DNA of 64,000 nucleotides, taken from contig NZ_VUOD01000004.1 in assembly GCF_008386465.1 (NCBI RefSeq), positions 1 through 64,000 of the forward strand, in the 5' to 3' direction. Below, one piece after another: positions 1-8,622 of this stretch; the stretch's first letter is position 1, and each line of letters starts with the position of its first letter. This DNA comes from Arenimonas fontis (GTDB taxonomy: Bacteria; Pseudomonadota; Gammaproteobacteria; Xanthomonadales; Xanthomonadaceae). A program made the position numbers and the translations under genes. Under the pieces are notes generated by a model that saw nothing but the letters and a program-made list of their open reading frames with translations, was not told where the DNA came from and did not search any database.

Positions 1-127
1 GATCTGACCCTTTGATCTGACCCTTTGATCTGACCCTTTGATCTGACCCTTTGATCTGACCCTTTGATCTGACCCTTTGATCTGACCCTTTGATCTGACC
101 CTTTGATCTGACCCTTTGATCTGACCC
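1..127. repeat. 13-bp tandem repeat array
   Basis: Nine perfect head-to-tail copies of the 13-mer GATCTGACCCTTT fill positions 1-117, followed by a partial tenth copy at 118-127. The array starts at the window edge, so its true length is unknown. There are no spacers, so this is not a CRISPR. The unit resembles the GGGTCAGATC-type motif I recall near some REP-associated or IS-type transposases, but no transposase is visible here. Confidence 0.95.
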
Positions 128-152
128 CGGGGTCAGATCAAAGGGTCAGATC
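105..152. repeat. 48-bp perfect palindrome closing the tandem array
   Basis: The last repeat units (105-128) are followed by their exact reverse complement (129-152), giving two 24-base arms with no loop. The inner 22 bases (118-139) form the core. It lies just after the 3' end of the minus-strand FHA gene. It could form a cruciform or act as a transcription stop. Its exactness suggests a recent or actively maintained rearrangement of the array. Confidence 0.95.
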
Positions 153-165
153 AGAAGTCAAGAAG

Positions 166-972
166 TCAGCCGCGGCTCAGGACCAGGGCGACGATCACGG
201 CGATGGCGGCCAGGGTGAGCATGATCGGCACCCACTTGCTGATCGCCGAAGCCGGCGCCGGCGCCGGCTCGGCCGGGCCGCTGGGAGTGATCAGGCGCGC
301 GGTGCGCTGCGCCATCTCCATGCCTGGCGCCACCAGGATGAACCGCACCGCGTCCAGGCGCAGCTCGTCGCCTGGGCCAAGAAAGCCCTGCTGCACCCGC
401 CGGTTGTTGATGTAAGTGCCGTTGCTGGAACCCAGGTCCTCGACCGACAGGCCGTCGGGCGTGGGCTTTACCAAGGCATGCCGACGCGAGATCTCCTCGG
501 CCGGCACCGAGATGTCCGCCTCCACCGCCCGACCGATCACCAGGGGGCCGGTAACCGGGAACACCTTGCCGAATACGGCGCCCGACACTCCACGCAGGAC
601 GAACTTCGGCACCGCCGTCCGGACCCGGGTGGCGCCCGTGTCCTCGTCCGGATGGCCGGTGTCGGCGCCGGCCGACGCCGGTCTCGCCGCCTCGACGACC
701 GCGAACCTGGCGATCACATGGGCGAAACCGATCTGATCGCCGGGCCGCAGCGCCATGATGTCGGATACCGGCTTGCCGTTCACCGAGACCGGACCGCCGC
801 CCGCCGGCACCTGCAGGTTGGCGCCGGTGCCGGTGACATGGATCTCGCAGTGCAGCGGCGCGATCGCCGGGTCGTTCAGCAGCACCGCCACGTCACCCGC
901 GGACCCGATCCGGTTCACGCCGTGGCTGAGCAGCACCTGCGAGTGTTCGCCGTTGGGAAACACCAGTTTCAT
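166..972 (-). CDS. Double FHA-domain protein with C-terminal membrane anchor
   Basis: 268 residues. FHA domains bind phosphothreonine peptides and usually report on Ser/Thr kinase signalling. The first FHA-like domain (about residues 1-95) is degenerate. The second (about 120-215) has the classic elements GR, SRRHA and SSNGTYIN. The C-terminus ends in a hydrophobic helix (about 245-265) with a short basic tail, so the protein is probably tail-anchored with its FHA domains in the cytoplasm. I chose ATG at 972 because AGGAG lies just upstream; an in-frame TTG at 996 is less likely. No kinase or phosphatase is adjacent, so the partner is unknown. Confidence 0.85.
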   Translation of the reverse strand: MKLVFPNGEHSQVLLSHGVNRIGSAGDVAVLLNDPAIAPLHCEIHVTGTGANLQVPAGGGPVSVNGKPVSDIMALRPGDQIGFAHVIARFAVVEAARPASAGADTGHPDEDTGATRVRTAVPKFVLRGVSGAVFGKVFPVTGPLVIGRAVEADISVPAEEISRRHALVKPTPDGLSVEDLGSSNGTYINNRRVQQGFLGPGDELRLDAVRFILVAPGMEMAQRTARLITPSGPAEPAPAPASAISKWVPIMLTLAAIAVIVALVLSRG

Positions 973-1070
973 GTCCGCTCTCCTGCGAATAGGCAACCGG
1001 TCCGCCGGGACCCTGGCGGCGGCAGTTTATCCATGGTGACGCGTGCCCGTCACGGGGCGCTGCGGCAGCA

Positions 1071-1502
1071 TCACTTGATCACGCGCAGATGTGCGCGCCG
1101 ACCGCCCGGACCGCCCTCGTCCGGGCCCAGTGGCGACGGCTCGGGCGAGTCCGGCCCGGGGGTTTCGGGCTCCCCGTCCTCGGGCAGCATCATGCCCTGC
1201 CCGGTTTCCTGGGCATAGATCGCCAGCACTGCCGGCATCGGCACTTCCACCGCCTGGCTGACGCCACCGAAGCGGGCCAGGAAGCGCACGCTCCGGTTGT
1301 CCATCACCAGTTGTGCGACCGCACGCGGTGCGATGTTCAGCACCACCTTGCCGTCCTTGATCGCAGAAGGCGGCACCCGTACACCCTCCCGTTCCGCATC
1401 CACCAGCAGATAGGGGGTCATGCCGTTGTCGTTGATCCACTCGTGCAACGCCCGCAGCAGGTAGGGGCGATTGGACCCCATGCGGGGCACCGTTCCGGTC
1501 AT
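1071..1502 (-). CDS. sspB: ClpXP protease specificity-enhancing factor SspB
   Basis: 143 residues. SspB binds ssrA-tagged proteins from stalled ribosomes and delivers them to the ClpXP protease. The N-terminal substrate-binding domain carries the family signature RPYLLRALHEWINDNG and a later VRFLARFGG stretch. A Pro/Glu/Gly-rich flexible linker follows, and the C-terminus ends in RRAHLRVIK, the ClpX-docking motif. The start overlaps the sspA stop by 4 bp (ATGA), which suggests translational coupling. An internal ATG at 1481, right before the conserved region, is an alternative start. Confidence 0.93.
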   Translation of the reverse strand: MTGTVPRMGSNRPYLLRALHEWINDNGMTPYLLVDAEREGVRVPPSAIKDGKVVLNIAPRAVAQLVMDNRSVRFLARFGGVSQAVEVPMPAVLAIYAQETGQGMMLPEDGEPETPGPDSPEPSPLGPDEGGPGGRRAHLRVIK

Positions 1503-2134
1503 TGCGGCAGCTCGCGAAGGTTCTTCTCTTCGGGCGTCAGGCTACGCAGGTAGGCCGGGTTGCGGAAGATGCGCATGCCATAGTCCTCGATCACCTTGGC
1601 TTCCTTGGGCAACTGGATGCCGAGAGCGGGCAGGCGCCAGATGATCGGCGCGATCGCGCAATCGGCCAGGCTCATCTCGGGGTTGAGGAAGAACCTGGAG
1701 GCCTTGAACAGCGGCAGCGAGGACAGCAGCAGCTCCTTCAGCCGCTTGCGGCCGGCATCGGCCTGGGCCTTGCCACCGTGCTGGATGGCCTGCACATGCG
1801 GCACCCAGTCGTGTTCGAGCCGGAGCATGGCCAGGCGCAGCCGGGCCCGAGACAGCGGGTCCACCGGCATCAGCGGTGGGTGCGGGTAGCGCTCGTCCAG
1901 GTATTCGGACACCACCGAGGCGGCGTACAGCACCAGGTCGCGATCCACCAGGGTCGGCACCGAGTGGTAGGGGTTGAGGTCCACCAGATCCTCGGGCGGA
2001 TCGGTCGGATCCACGGGTACCAGTTCATAGCTGACGCCCTTGGCTGCCAGCACCAGGCGAACCCGGTGGCAGACGACGCAATCACGGGCGGAAAACAGGG
2101 TCAGGGCATTGCGAATGCGCGGGCTGGCAGCCAT
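1499..2134 (-). CDS. sspA: Stringent starvation protein A (glutathione S-transferase fold)
   Basis: 211 residues. SspA is a GST-fold protein that binds RNA polymerase and promotes stress and stationary-phase expression; it has no GST activity in E. coli. The thioredoxin-like half (about 8-85) contains the CVVCHRVR segment and a P-S-V-P-T-L substrate loop, followed by an all-helical half. ATG at 2134 is preceded by GGGGGAG, so the longer reading frame from 2161 is not used. It is cotranscribed with sspB and lies downstream of petABC, the standard gammaproteobacterial order. Confidence 0.93.
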   Translation of the reverse strand: MAASPRIRNALTLFSARDCVVCHRVRLVLAAKGVSYELVPVDPTDPPEDLVDLNPYHSVPTLVDRDLVLYAASVVSEYLDERYPHPPLMPVDPLSRARLRLAMLRLEHDWVPHVQAIQHGGKAQADAGRKRLKELLLSSLPLFKASRFFLNPEMSLADCAIAPIIWRLPALGIQLPKEAKVIEDYGMRIFRNPAYLRSLTPEEKNLRELPQ

Positions 2135-2292
2135 CGAACTCCCCCAGGGACTGGGCGCCACCGGCGCCTGCCGGCGGTCGCGAGCGCCCCCAACCCTGCC
2201 CGAAATGGCCGTTGCCCCGCAAGACGGCGGGGTCCCGGCACCGGCCGCGGCTCAGGAGCGCCCCGCGCCCGGGAAGCGAAGCCAAGTCATTG

Positions 2293-2320
2293 AAAACAAA
2301 GGGCCGCCCGAAGGCGGCCC
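2293..2320 (-). terminator. Rho-independent terminator after petC
   Basis: An 8-bp perfect GC stem (2301-2308 with 2313-2320) with a CGAA loop is followed on the minus strand by a TTTGTTTT tract. It sits 24 bases beyond the petC stop, so it ends the petABC transcript and separates it from sspA. Confidence 0.85.
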
Positions 2321-2343
2321 GATGTTCGCAGCTTCGCCGGGCC

Positions 2344-3078
2344 TCAGTGCACGTCGCGCCAGTACTCGGCCTTGAGCAGCCAGGCCAGCAGCGTAAACAG
2401 GGCCAGGAACAGGATCACCCAGACGCCGACCGACTCGCGTTGCAGCGCGGCCGGCTCCGCCACGTACTGCAGGAAGGCGCTGATGTCGCGGGCGACCCGG
2501 TCGTATTCGGCCGGGCTGAGCCGGCCGGGCTTGACCAGCTCCAGCCGGACCAGGTGCGCCTGGCCCTCGGCATCCACGTCGTAGACCGGCCGCTGGATCC
2601 CCTGCAGCTCCCACAGCACGTGCGGCATGGAGGCACCCGGGAAGACGGTGTTGTTCCAGCCAAGAGGCCGGGACTCATCCACGTAGAAGCCCTTGAGGTA
2701 GCTGTAGACCCAGTCCGGACCGCCCAGCTTGGCGCGGGCCACCAGGCTCAGGTCGGGCGCTGCCTTGCCAAACCAGGCCTCACCGTCGCCGGCGGTGATG
2801 CCAGTGTTGATCGGCTCGCCGTACTTGGCATTGCCCCGAATCAGGAAACGCTCGACCTGCTCCTGGCTCAGGCCCAGGTCCTCGCCCAGACGCGAATAAC
2901 GCTGCATGGACAGGGAGTGGCAGCCGGCGCAGTAGTTCATGAACAGGCCGGCGCCCCGTTGCAGGGAGGCGCGGTCGCCGAGGTCGGTACCCGAGTGTTC
3001 GAGCTTGGCGCCGCCGGCGGCCAGGCCGACGGCCGGCGCCAGGGCCAGCAGGAGGGCGAAGAAGCGCAGCTTAGTCAT
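2344..3078 (-). CDS. petC: Cytochrome c1 of the bc1 complex
   Basis: 244 residues. Haem-carrying subunit of the ubiquinol-cytochrome c reductase; it passes electrons from the Rieske protein to soluble cytochrome c in the periplasm. A signal peptide (about 1-21) is followed by the haem site CAGCH near residue 50 and a single C-terminal membrane anchor (about 213-235). The start overlaps the petB stop by 8 bp. In this genome it would feed both the cbb3 oxidase and the nitrite reductases through c-type cytochromes. Confidence 0.96.
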   Translation of the reverse strand: MTKLRFFALLLALAPAVGLAAGGAKLEHSGTDLGDRASLQRGAGLFMNYCAGCHSLSMQRYSRLGEDLGLSQEQVERFLIRGNAKYGEPINTGITAGDGEAWFGKAAPDLSLVARAKLGGPDWVYSYLKGFYVDESRPLGWNNTVFPGASMPHVLWELQGIQRPVYDVDAEGQAHLVRLELVKPGRLSPAEYDRVARDISAFLQYVAEPAALQRESVGVWVILFLALFTLLAWLLKAEYWRDVH

Positions 3079-4327
3079 GCGTGGTCACCCGCTCGGGAAC
3101 GGCCTTGAACTGGCCCATGCGGGACCAGAACGGCATGAAGATGAAGAAGGCGAAGTAGTAGGCGGTCAGGATCTGCGCCACCAGCTTCTGGGTGTCCGAG
3201 CCCGACTGCGCGCCCAGCCAGCCCAGGATCACGAAACCGACGGCAAAGATCGCCACCAGCACCTTGTGCAGCAGGGGCCGGTAGCGGATCGACTTGACCG
3301 GGCTGCGGTCCAGCCAGGGCAGGCCGAACAGGATGATCACCGCGCCACCCATCACCATCACGCCCATCAGCTTGTCCGGGATGGCACGCAACATCGCGTA
3401 GAAGGGCGTGAAGTACCAGACCGGCTTGATGTGCTCCGGAGTGACCAGCGGATCAGCCTTGACGAAGTTGTCCCATTCCAGGAACCAGCCGCCCATCGTC
3501 GGCGCGAAGAACACGATGAAGGCGAAGATGATCAGGAAGAAGCCGGCGCCGAACAGGTCCTTGACGGTGTAGTACGGGTGGAAGGGAATGCCGTCGGCCG
3601 GCGCGGTCGGCGACCAGCGGTTGCCCTTGGGGCCCTTCTTGATCTCGACACCGTCCGGGTTGTTGGAACCGACCTCGTGCAGCGCGCCCAGGTGCAGCAC
3701 CACCAGCAGCAGCAGCACCAGCGGCAGGGCGATCACGTGCAGGGCGAAGAAGCGGTTGAGGGTGGCGTCGGAAACCAGGTAGTCGCCGCGGATCCATTCG
3801 GTCAGTCCGGTGCCCACCACCGGAATGGCGCCGAACAGGTTGATGATCACCTGCGCGCCCCAGTAGGACATCTGCCCCCAGGGCAGCACATAGCCCATGA
3901 AGGCCTCGGCCATCAGCACCAGGAAGATCAGCATGCCGAGGATCCAGACCAGCTCGCGCGGCTTCTGGTAGGAGCCGTAGATCAGGCCGCGGAACATGTG
4001 CAGGTACACCACCACGAAGAACATCGAGGCACCGGTGCTGTGCATGTAGCGGATCAGCCAGCCCCACTCCACATCGCGCATGATGTACTCGACCGAGGCG
4101 AAGGCCTCGGCCGCCGAGGGCTTGTAGTGCATCGTCAGGAAGATGCCCGTGACGATCTGGTTGACCAGCACCAGCAGGGCCAGGGAGCCGAAGTAGTACC
4201 AGAGGTTGAAGTTCTTCGGAGCGTAGTACTCCGACATGTGCTTCCGGTACATGGGCACCAGGGCCGGGGCACGGTCGTTGACCCAGCCGGTCACGCCTTC
4301 GATGGCGCGGGTGATCAGGTTCGACAT
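3071..4327 (-). CDS. petB: Cytochrome b of the bc1 complex
   Basis: 418 residues, eight or nine membrane helices. It binds two b haems and the quinol oxidation (Qo) and quinone reduction (Qi) sites. Helix-B to helix-D histidines are visible (HYKPS, YMHSTGASM, YLHMFRG, LHVIALP) and the PEW-type Qo loop is replaced by PEHIKPVWYF. ATG at 4327 forms a TGATG junction with the Rieske stop and is preceded by AAGGAG; an in-frame GTG lies one codon upstream. Confidence 0.97.
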   Translation of the reverse strand: MSNLITRAIEGVTGWVNDRAPALVPMYRKHMSEYYAPKNFNLWYYFGSLALLVLVNQIVTGIFLTMHYKPSAAEAFASVEYIMRDVEWGWLIRYMHSTGASMFFVVVYLHMFRGLIYGSYQKPRELVWILGMLIFLVLMAEAFMGYVLPWGQMSYWGAQVIINLFGAIPVVGTGLTEWIRGDYLVSDATLNRFFALHVIALPLVLLLLVVLHLGALHEVGSNNPDGVEIKKGPKGNRWSPTAPADGIPFHPYYTVKDLFGAGFFLIIFAFIVFFAPTMGGWFLEWDNFVKADPLVTPEHIKPVWYFTPFYAMLRAIPDKLMGVMVMGGAVIILFGLPWLDRSPVKSIRYRPLLHKVLVAIFAVGFVILGWLGAQSGSDTQKLVAQILTAYYFAFFIFMPFWSRMGQFKAVPERVTTHD

Positions 4328-4932
4328 CACGCGGCTCCTTCAGGCGGGACGCCCACCACGATGTGGTTGTCGTCCTGGAAGTGATAGGGCGGCACCTCGA
4401 GGTTCGACGGCGCCGGCACGCCCTGGAAGACGCGGCCGGCCAGGTCGAAGCGCGAGTTGTGGCAGGGGCAGTAGAAGCCGCCTTGCCACTGGCTGTCGTA
4501 GGGCTGCGGCAGCATCTCGGGTACGTAGCTGGGAGAGCAGCCCAGGTGGGTGCAGATGCCCACCATCACGGCGATTTCCGGCTTGATCGAGCGGTACCCG
4601 TTGCGGGCGAAGCCCGGGGTCTGGTCGGCATTCTCGGAAGACGGGTCGCGCAGGCGCTCGTCCAGGCCCGGCAGCGCCGCCAGCTGCTCCTGCGTACGCT
4701 TGAAGATCCAGACCGGCTTGCCGCGCCACTGCACGATCATGCGCATGCCGGGCTCGAGGTCGATCTTGCTGATGTCCACGACCACCGGCGCGCCGGCAGT
4801 CTGGGCCCGGGCGCTGGGCTTCCACGAACTGATGAACGGCACGGCCGCGAAACCCGCGCCCACCGCACCGACCACGGCGGTACTGGCGGTCAGGAAGCGG
4901 CGGCGGCCTGAGTTGACCCCTTGGTTAGCCAT
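4327..4932 (-). CDS. petA: Rieske iron-sulfur subunit of the bc1 complex
   Basis: 201 residues. High-potential [2Fe-2S] protein that takes electrons from quinol at the Qo site. A twin-arginine-like stretch RRRFLTAST near the N-terminus precedes one hydrophobic anchor. The cluster motifs are CTHLGC and CPCHNSRFD. I chose ATG at 4932 (MANQGVNSG) because GGAGAG lies 4 bases upstream; the reading frame extends to 4998 without such support. First gene of petABC. Confidence 0.96.
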   Translation of the reverse strand: MANQGVNSGRRRFLTASTAVVGAVGAGFAAVPFISSWKPSARAQTAGAPVVVDISKIDLEPGMRMIVQWRGKPVWIFKRTQEQLAALPGLDERLRDPSSENADQTPGFARNGYRSIKPEIAVMVGICTHLGCSPSYVPEMLPQPYDSQWQGGFYCPCHNSRFDLAGRVFQGVPAPSNLEVPPYHFQDDNHIVVGVPPEGAA

Positions 4933-5007
4933 CCGGCTCTCCGAAACGATTGGCGATTTGGCTGATATCCGCTGCGGAGGCCCGCTGGGGGCCCGCAAAG
5001 ATGCGCG

Positions 5008-5037
5008 ATTCTAACGGACCCCGCGCGAGGGCGGCAA
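5008..5037 (-). promoter_or_regulatory. Probable sigma-70 promoter of petABC
   Basis: On the minus strand TTGCCG (5037-5032) and TAGAAT (5013-5008) are separated by 18 bp, predicting a leader of about 70 bases before petA. No FNR box is visible, in contrast to the anaerobic genes later in the window. Confidence 0.5.
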
Positions 5038-5051
5038 CGCCGTCCGCGGCC

Positions 5052-5930
5052 TCAGTTGGCCGCCAGGGCGCCGCGGTAGCGCTCGGCCAGGATGCCCACG
5101 CGCTCGACGTAACGCCGGGTCTCGGCATAGGGCGGGATGCCGCCGTAGCGGTCCACCGCGCCCTCGCCGGCGTTGTAGCCGGCGGCGGCCAGACTCAGGT
5201 CGCCGTCGTAGCGCTTGAGCAACCAGGCCAGGTACTGCACGCCGCCGCGGATGTTCTGGGCCGGATCGAACACGTCCCGCACCCCGAAACGCTCGGCCGT
5301 GGCCGGGATCAACTGCATCAGGCCCTGGGCGCCGGCATGAGACACTGCGTCGGGCCGGTACGCCGACTCGGCATGGATGATCGCCCGCACCACCGCCTCC
5401 TCGACCCCGAACTCCCCGGCCGCCGCCCGCACCTCGGCGGCATAGGACTCGGTGTCCAGGCGAACGGTGTGGAAATCCACGCCCGGCAAGAGCCCGCAGG
5501 CGTAGCAGGTTTCCACGTAGGTGAACAGCAGCGTGGCGGCGCTGCCGCCGGGCGGCCTGACGTTGGTGTAGTGCACCACGCCGTCCCGCTCGTACCTGTA
5601 GACCGCACCGCGTGTCACCCGCGCGCCGGCCGCGGGCGCCGGCGCGGCGGCCGGCGCCTGGCCAGGGCCGGCGGTACGGAACTCGACCCGTGACTGCAGC
5701 CCGGCTTCGCCGCCCCGGGAACCCGCGGGTGGCGTCGGCCCGGGCGCCGGCGCCCGCGGCCTGGCGTCGGCCGGGCCGTAGTTGGCCACCACCTTGCAGC
5801 TGGCGCCGGGCACCTTCTTGCTGGTGTAGTTGGGAATGCCGTCGGCGCCCGTGCAGCGGTAAAGCGTGCCGGCCTCCGCCGGGGCGGCGGCAAACAGCAG
5901 GCAGGCCAGCAGGGGCAGGCGCGGAGACAT
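5052..5930 (-). CDS. Lytic transglycosylase with N-terminal DUF4124 segments
   Basis: 292 residues. Periplasmic or secreted enzyme that cleaves peptidoglycan to 1,6-anhydromuropeptides. A signal peptide (about 1-20) is followed by a DUF4124-like segment ([14 protein letters not shown]), a Pro/Ala-rich linker, a second similar short segment ([14 protein letters not shown]) and an SLT domain (about 165-290). The catalytic glutamate is in [24 protein letters not shown] and [12 protein letters not shown] are the other SLT motifs. ATG at 5930 starts a convincing signal peptide, but no strong ribosome site is visible. Confidence 0.88.
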   Translation of the reverse strand: MSPRLPLLACLLFAAAPAEAGTLYRCTGADGIPNYTSKKVPGASCKVVANYGPADARPRAPAPGPTPPAGSRGGEAGLQSRVEFRTAGPGQAPAAAPAPAAGARVTRGAVYRYERDGVVHYTNVRPPGGSAATLLFTYVETCYACGLLPGVDFHTVRLDTESYAAEVRAAAGEFGVEEAVVRAIIHAESAYRPDAVSHAGAQGLMQLIPATAERFGVRDVFDPAQNIRGGVQYLAWLLKRYDGDLSLAAAGYNAGEGAVDRYGGIPPYAETRRYVERVGILAERYRGALAAN

Positions 5931-6067
5931 GGGCGCGAGATTTACTCCCGGAAGGCCGGATTGCCAAGCTTCCCAGGGGAAACGCCGGCCGCAGCCCATG
6001 CCGGCCGGGTCCCGGCCGCCGCCCGGCGCTACAATGCCGCCCCTCCCGGAACGGAATAAGCGCCGCC

Positions 6068-7426
6068 ATGCCCGGAACCCCGCCCACCAGGGGCAAGCTC
6101 TACATCAAGACCCACGGTTGCCAGATGAACGAGTACGACTCGGCCCGCATGGCCGACGTACTGCGGGCCGAGCACGGCCTGGAACTGACCCAGGACGAGA
6201 GCGAGGCCGACGTCATCCTGGTCAACACCTGCTCCATCCGCGAGAAGGCCCAGGAGAAGGTTTTCTCCCAGCTCGGCCGCTGGAAGCAGCTGAAGAAGGA
6301 CAAGCCGGTGCTGATCGGTGTAGGCGGTTGCGTGGCCAGCCAGGAGGGCGAGGCCATCCTGAAGCGCGCCCCGTTCGTGGACCTGGTGTTCGGGCCGCAG
6401 ACCCTGCACAGGTTGCCGGCCATGATCGAGGCGCGGCGGGCGGAAGGCCGGCCGCAAGTGGACATCAGCTTTCCGGAGGTCGAAAAGTTCGACCGCCTGC
6501 CCGAACCGCGTGCCGAGGGCCCGACCGCCTTCGTCTCGGTGATGGAGGGCTGCAGCAAGTACTGCAGCTTCTGCGTGGTGCCCTACACCCGCGGCGAGGA
6601 AGTCAGCCGCCCCTTCGACGACGTGCTGCTGGAATGCGCCCAGCTGGCCGCCCAGGGCGTGCGCGAAATCAACCTGCTGGGCCAGAACGTCAATGCCTAC
6701 CGCGGCCGCACCGCCGACGGCGACGAGGCCGACCTGGCCCTGCTGATCCGGGCAGTGGCCCAGATCGAGGGCATCGGCCGCATCCGCTACACCACCTCGC
6801 ACCCGGTCGAGTTCGGCGACAGCCTGATCGAGGCCCACCGCGAGGTGCCGCAGCTGGCCGCCTATCTCCACCTGCCGGTGCAATCCGGATCGGACCGCAT
6901 CCTGGCGGTGATGAAGCGCGGCCACACGGCACTGGAATACAAGGCCAAGATCCGTCGCCTGCGCGAGGCCAGGCCCGATATCGCCATCAGCTCCGACTTC
7001 ATCGTCGGCTTCCCCGGCGAGACCGACCGCGACTTCGAGGCCACCATGAGGCTGATCGAGGAAATCGGCTTCGACCAGAGCTTCTCCTTCATCTACTCGC
7101 GCCGGCCCGGCACACCGGCCGCCAACCTGCCCGGCGAAGTGCCGGCCGAGGTCGCCCATGCCCGCCTGCAGCGCCTGCAAGCCGCCATCAACGACAATGC
7201 CCGCCGTTACGCCGAGGCCATGGTCGGCAGCATTCAGCGCGTGCTGGTCGAGGGCCCCAGCGCCCGCAACCCGGACGAGCTGACCGGCAAGACCGAGAAC
7301 ATGCGCAGCGTGAACTTCCCGGGCGGCAAGCGCCTGGTCGGCCAGTTCGTGGACGTGCGCATCACCGCCGCCCTGGCCAATTCCCTGCGCGGCGAAGTGG
7401 TGACGGTGGACGAGGCCGCGGCCTGA
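6068..7426 (+). CDS. miaB: tRNA-2-methylthio-N6-dimethylallyladenosine synthase MiaB
   Basis: 452 residues. Radical-SAM enzyme that adds a methylthio group to i6A37 of tRNAs reading UNN codons. The N-terminal domain (1-about 125) binds an auxiliary cluster ([27 protein letters not shown]). The radical-SAM core has C162, C166 and C169 in CSKYCSFC, and a TRAM RNA-binding domain ends the protein. A TACAAT hexamer lies at about 6030-6035. In many relatives miaB directly precedes phoH; here a minus-strand exporter cassette separates them. Confidence 0.96.
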   Translation: MPGTPPTRGKLYIKTHGCQMNEYDSARMADVLRAEHGLELTQDESEADVILVNTCSIREKAQEKVFSQLGRWKQLKKDKPVLIGVGGCVASQEGEAILKRAPFVDLVFGPQTLHRLPAMIEARRAEGRPQVDISFPEVEKFDRLPEPRAEGPTAFVSVMEGCSKYCSFCVVPYTRGEEVSRPFDDVLLECAQLAAQGVREINLLGQNVNAYRGRTADGDEADLALLIRAVAQIEGIGRIRYTTSHPVEFGDSLIEAHREVPQLAAYLHLPVQSGSDRILAVMKRGHTALEYKAKIRRLREARPDIAISSDFIVGFPGETDRDFEATMRLIEEIGFDQSFSFIYSRRPGTPAANLPGEVPAEVAHARLQRLQAAINDNARRYAEAMVGSIQRVLVEGPSARNPDELTGKTENMRSVNFPGGKRLVGQFVDVRITAALANSLRGEVVTVDEAAA

Positions 7427-7509
7427 ACCGCCTTCCGGCCGGAGCCAAGCCGGCTGCCGGAGCGCCCGCTCGCAGGCGCGTCCGCGCCCCCGCCCGCGGG
7501 CAGCCGGCA

Positions 7510-8622
7510 TCAGTCCAGCCGCTTGCTGAAGCGAAGGATCGCCGCGGTCATCATCAGGGCGGTGAACACCAGCAGCGCCAGCACTTCCGGCCACAACTCC
7601 CAGAGCCCGGCGCCGCGCAGCATCACGCCGCGAATCAGACGCAGGAAGTGGGTCAGCGGCAACAGCTCGGCCAGCCATTGCGCCGGCGCCGGCATGCCGG
7701 CGAACGGGAACATGAACCCCGACAGCAGCATGGACGGCAGGAACAGGAAAAACGTCATCTGCATGGCCTGGAATTGCGAACGCGCCATGGTCGAGACCAG
7801 CAGGCCCAGGCTCAGGTTGGCCAGGATCAGCAGCACCGCCGCCAGGTAGACGTCGGCAAGACTGCCGCGGATCGGCACCTGGAACAGCCACAGGCCCAGC
7901 ATCAGCACCACCGTGGTCTGGACCAGCCCGATCAGGGCATAGGGCAGCACCTTGCCGACCATCAGCTCGGTGCGGGTCACCGGCGTGGTGATCAACAACT
8001 CCATGTTGCCGCGCTCGCGCTCGCGGACGATGGCCATGCCGGTGAACATCACCATGGTCATGGTCAGGATCACGCCGATCAGGCCGGGCACGATGTTCAC
8101 CGCCGAGCGCCGCTCCGGGTTGTAGAACGGCACCACCCGGATCGGGCCGTCGCCGGGCGCGCCGGGCGCGGCCTCGCCGGCGACCGGCGCCGGCGCCGGC
8201 GCCAGCGGCATCTGGGCCAGCTGTGCAGCGGCGTTCTGCACCGCGGTGTCGCTGCCGTCCACCAGCACCTGGATGGCCTCGCGGCCGTCGGCCAGGCGCC
8301 GCTCGAAGTCCGGCGGAACCGCCACGCCAACGCTGATCTCGCCCCGACGCAGCATGTCCATCAACTGCTCCGGCGTGGCGGCGTGTGCGCGCGCGGCGAT
8401 CACCCCGGTCGCCAGCATGTCCATGACCGCGGCGCGCGACGCGGCGCTGCCGGCCTGGTCGGCGATGCCGGCTTCCAGTCCACGCAGGTTGAGGTTGATG
8501 GCGTAGCCGAACAGCAGCAACTGCATCACCGGAATGCCGACGATCATGGCCAGGCTGATGCGGTCGCGGCGCATCTGCCGCGCCTCCTTCACCACGATGG
8601 CGGCCAGGCGATGCCAGTTCAT
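7510..8622 (-). CDS. ABC-2 type transporter permease
   Basis: 370 residues. Membrane half of an ABC exporter of the YbhS/YbhR/YhhJ type. One N-terminal helix (about 22-42) is followed by a large periplasmic loop rich in Ala/Pro and five membrane helices in the C-terminal half (about 175-365). It overlaps the ATPase gene upstream by 4 bp. Only one permease gene is present, so the complex would be a homodimer. The substrate is unknown; related systems export drugs or lipophilic compounds. Confidence 0.87.
   Translation of the reverse strand: MNWHRLAAIVVKEARQMRRDRISLAMIVGIPVMQLLLFGYAINLNLRGLEAGIADQAGSAASRAAVMDMLATGVIAARAHAATPEQLMDMLRRGEISVGVAVPPDFERRLADGREAIQVLVDGSDTAVQNAAAQLAQMPLAPAPAPVAGEAAPGAPGDGPIRVVPFYNPERRSAVNIVPGLIGVILTMTMVMFTGMAIVRERERGNMELLITTPVTRTELMVGKVLPYALIGLVQTTVVLMLGLWLFQVPIRGSLADVYLAAVLLILANLSLGLLVSTMARSQFQAMQMTFFLFLPSMLLSGFMFPFAGMPAPAQWLAELLPLTHFLRLIRGVMLRGAGLWELWPEVLALLVFTALMMTAAILRFSKRLD

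Noticed and set aside
1-127. CRISPR array
   Set aside because: The 13-bp units are directly contiguous with no spacers and no cas gene is present.
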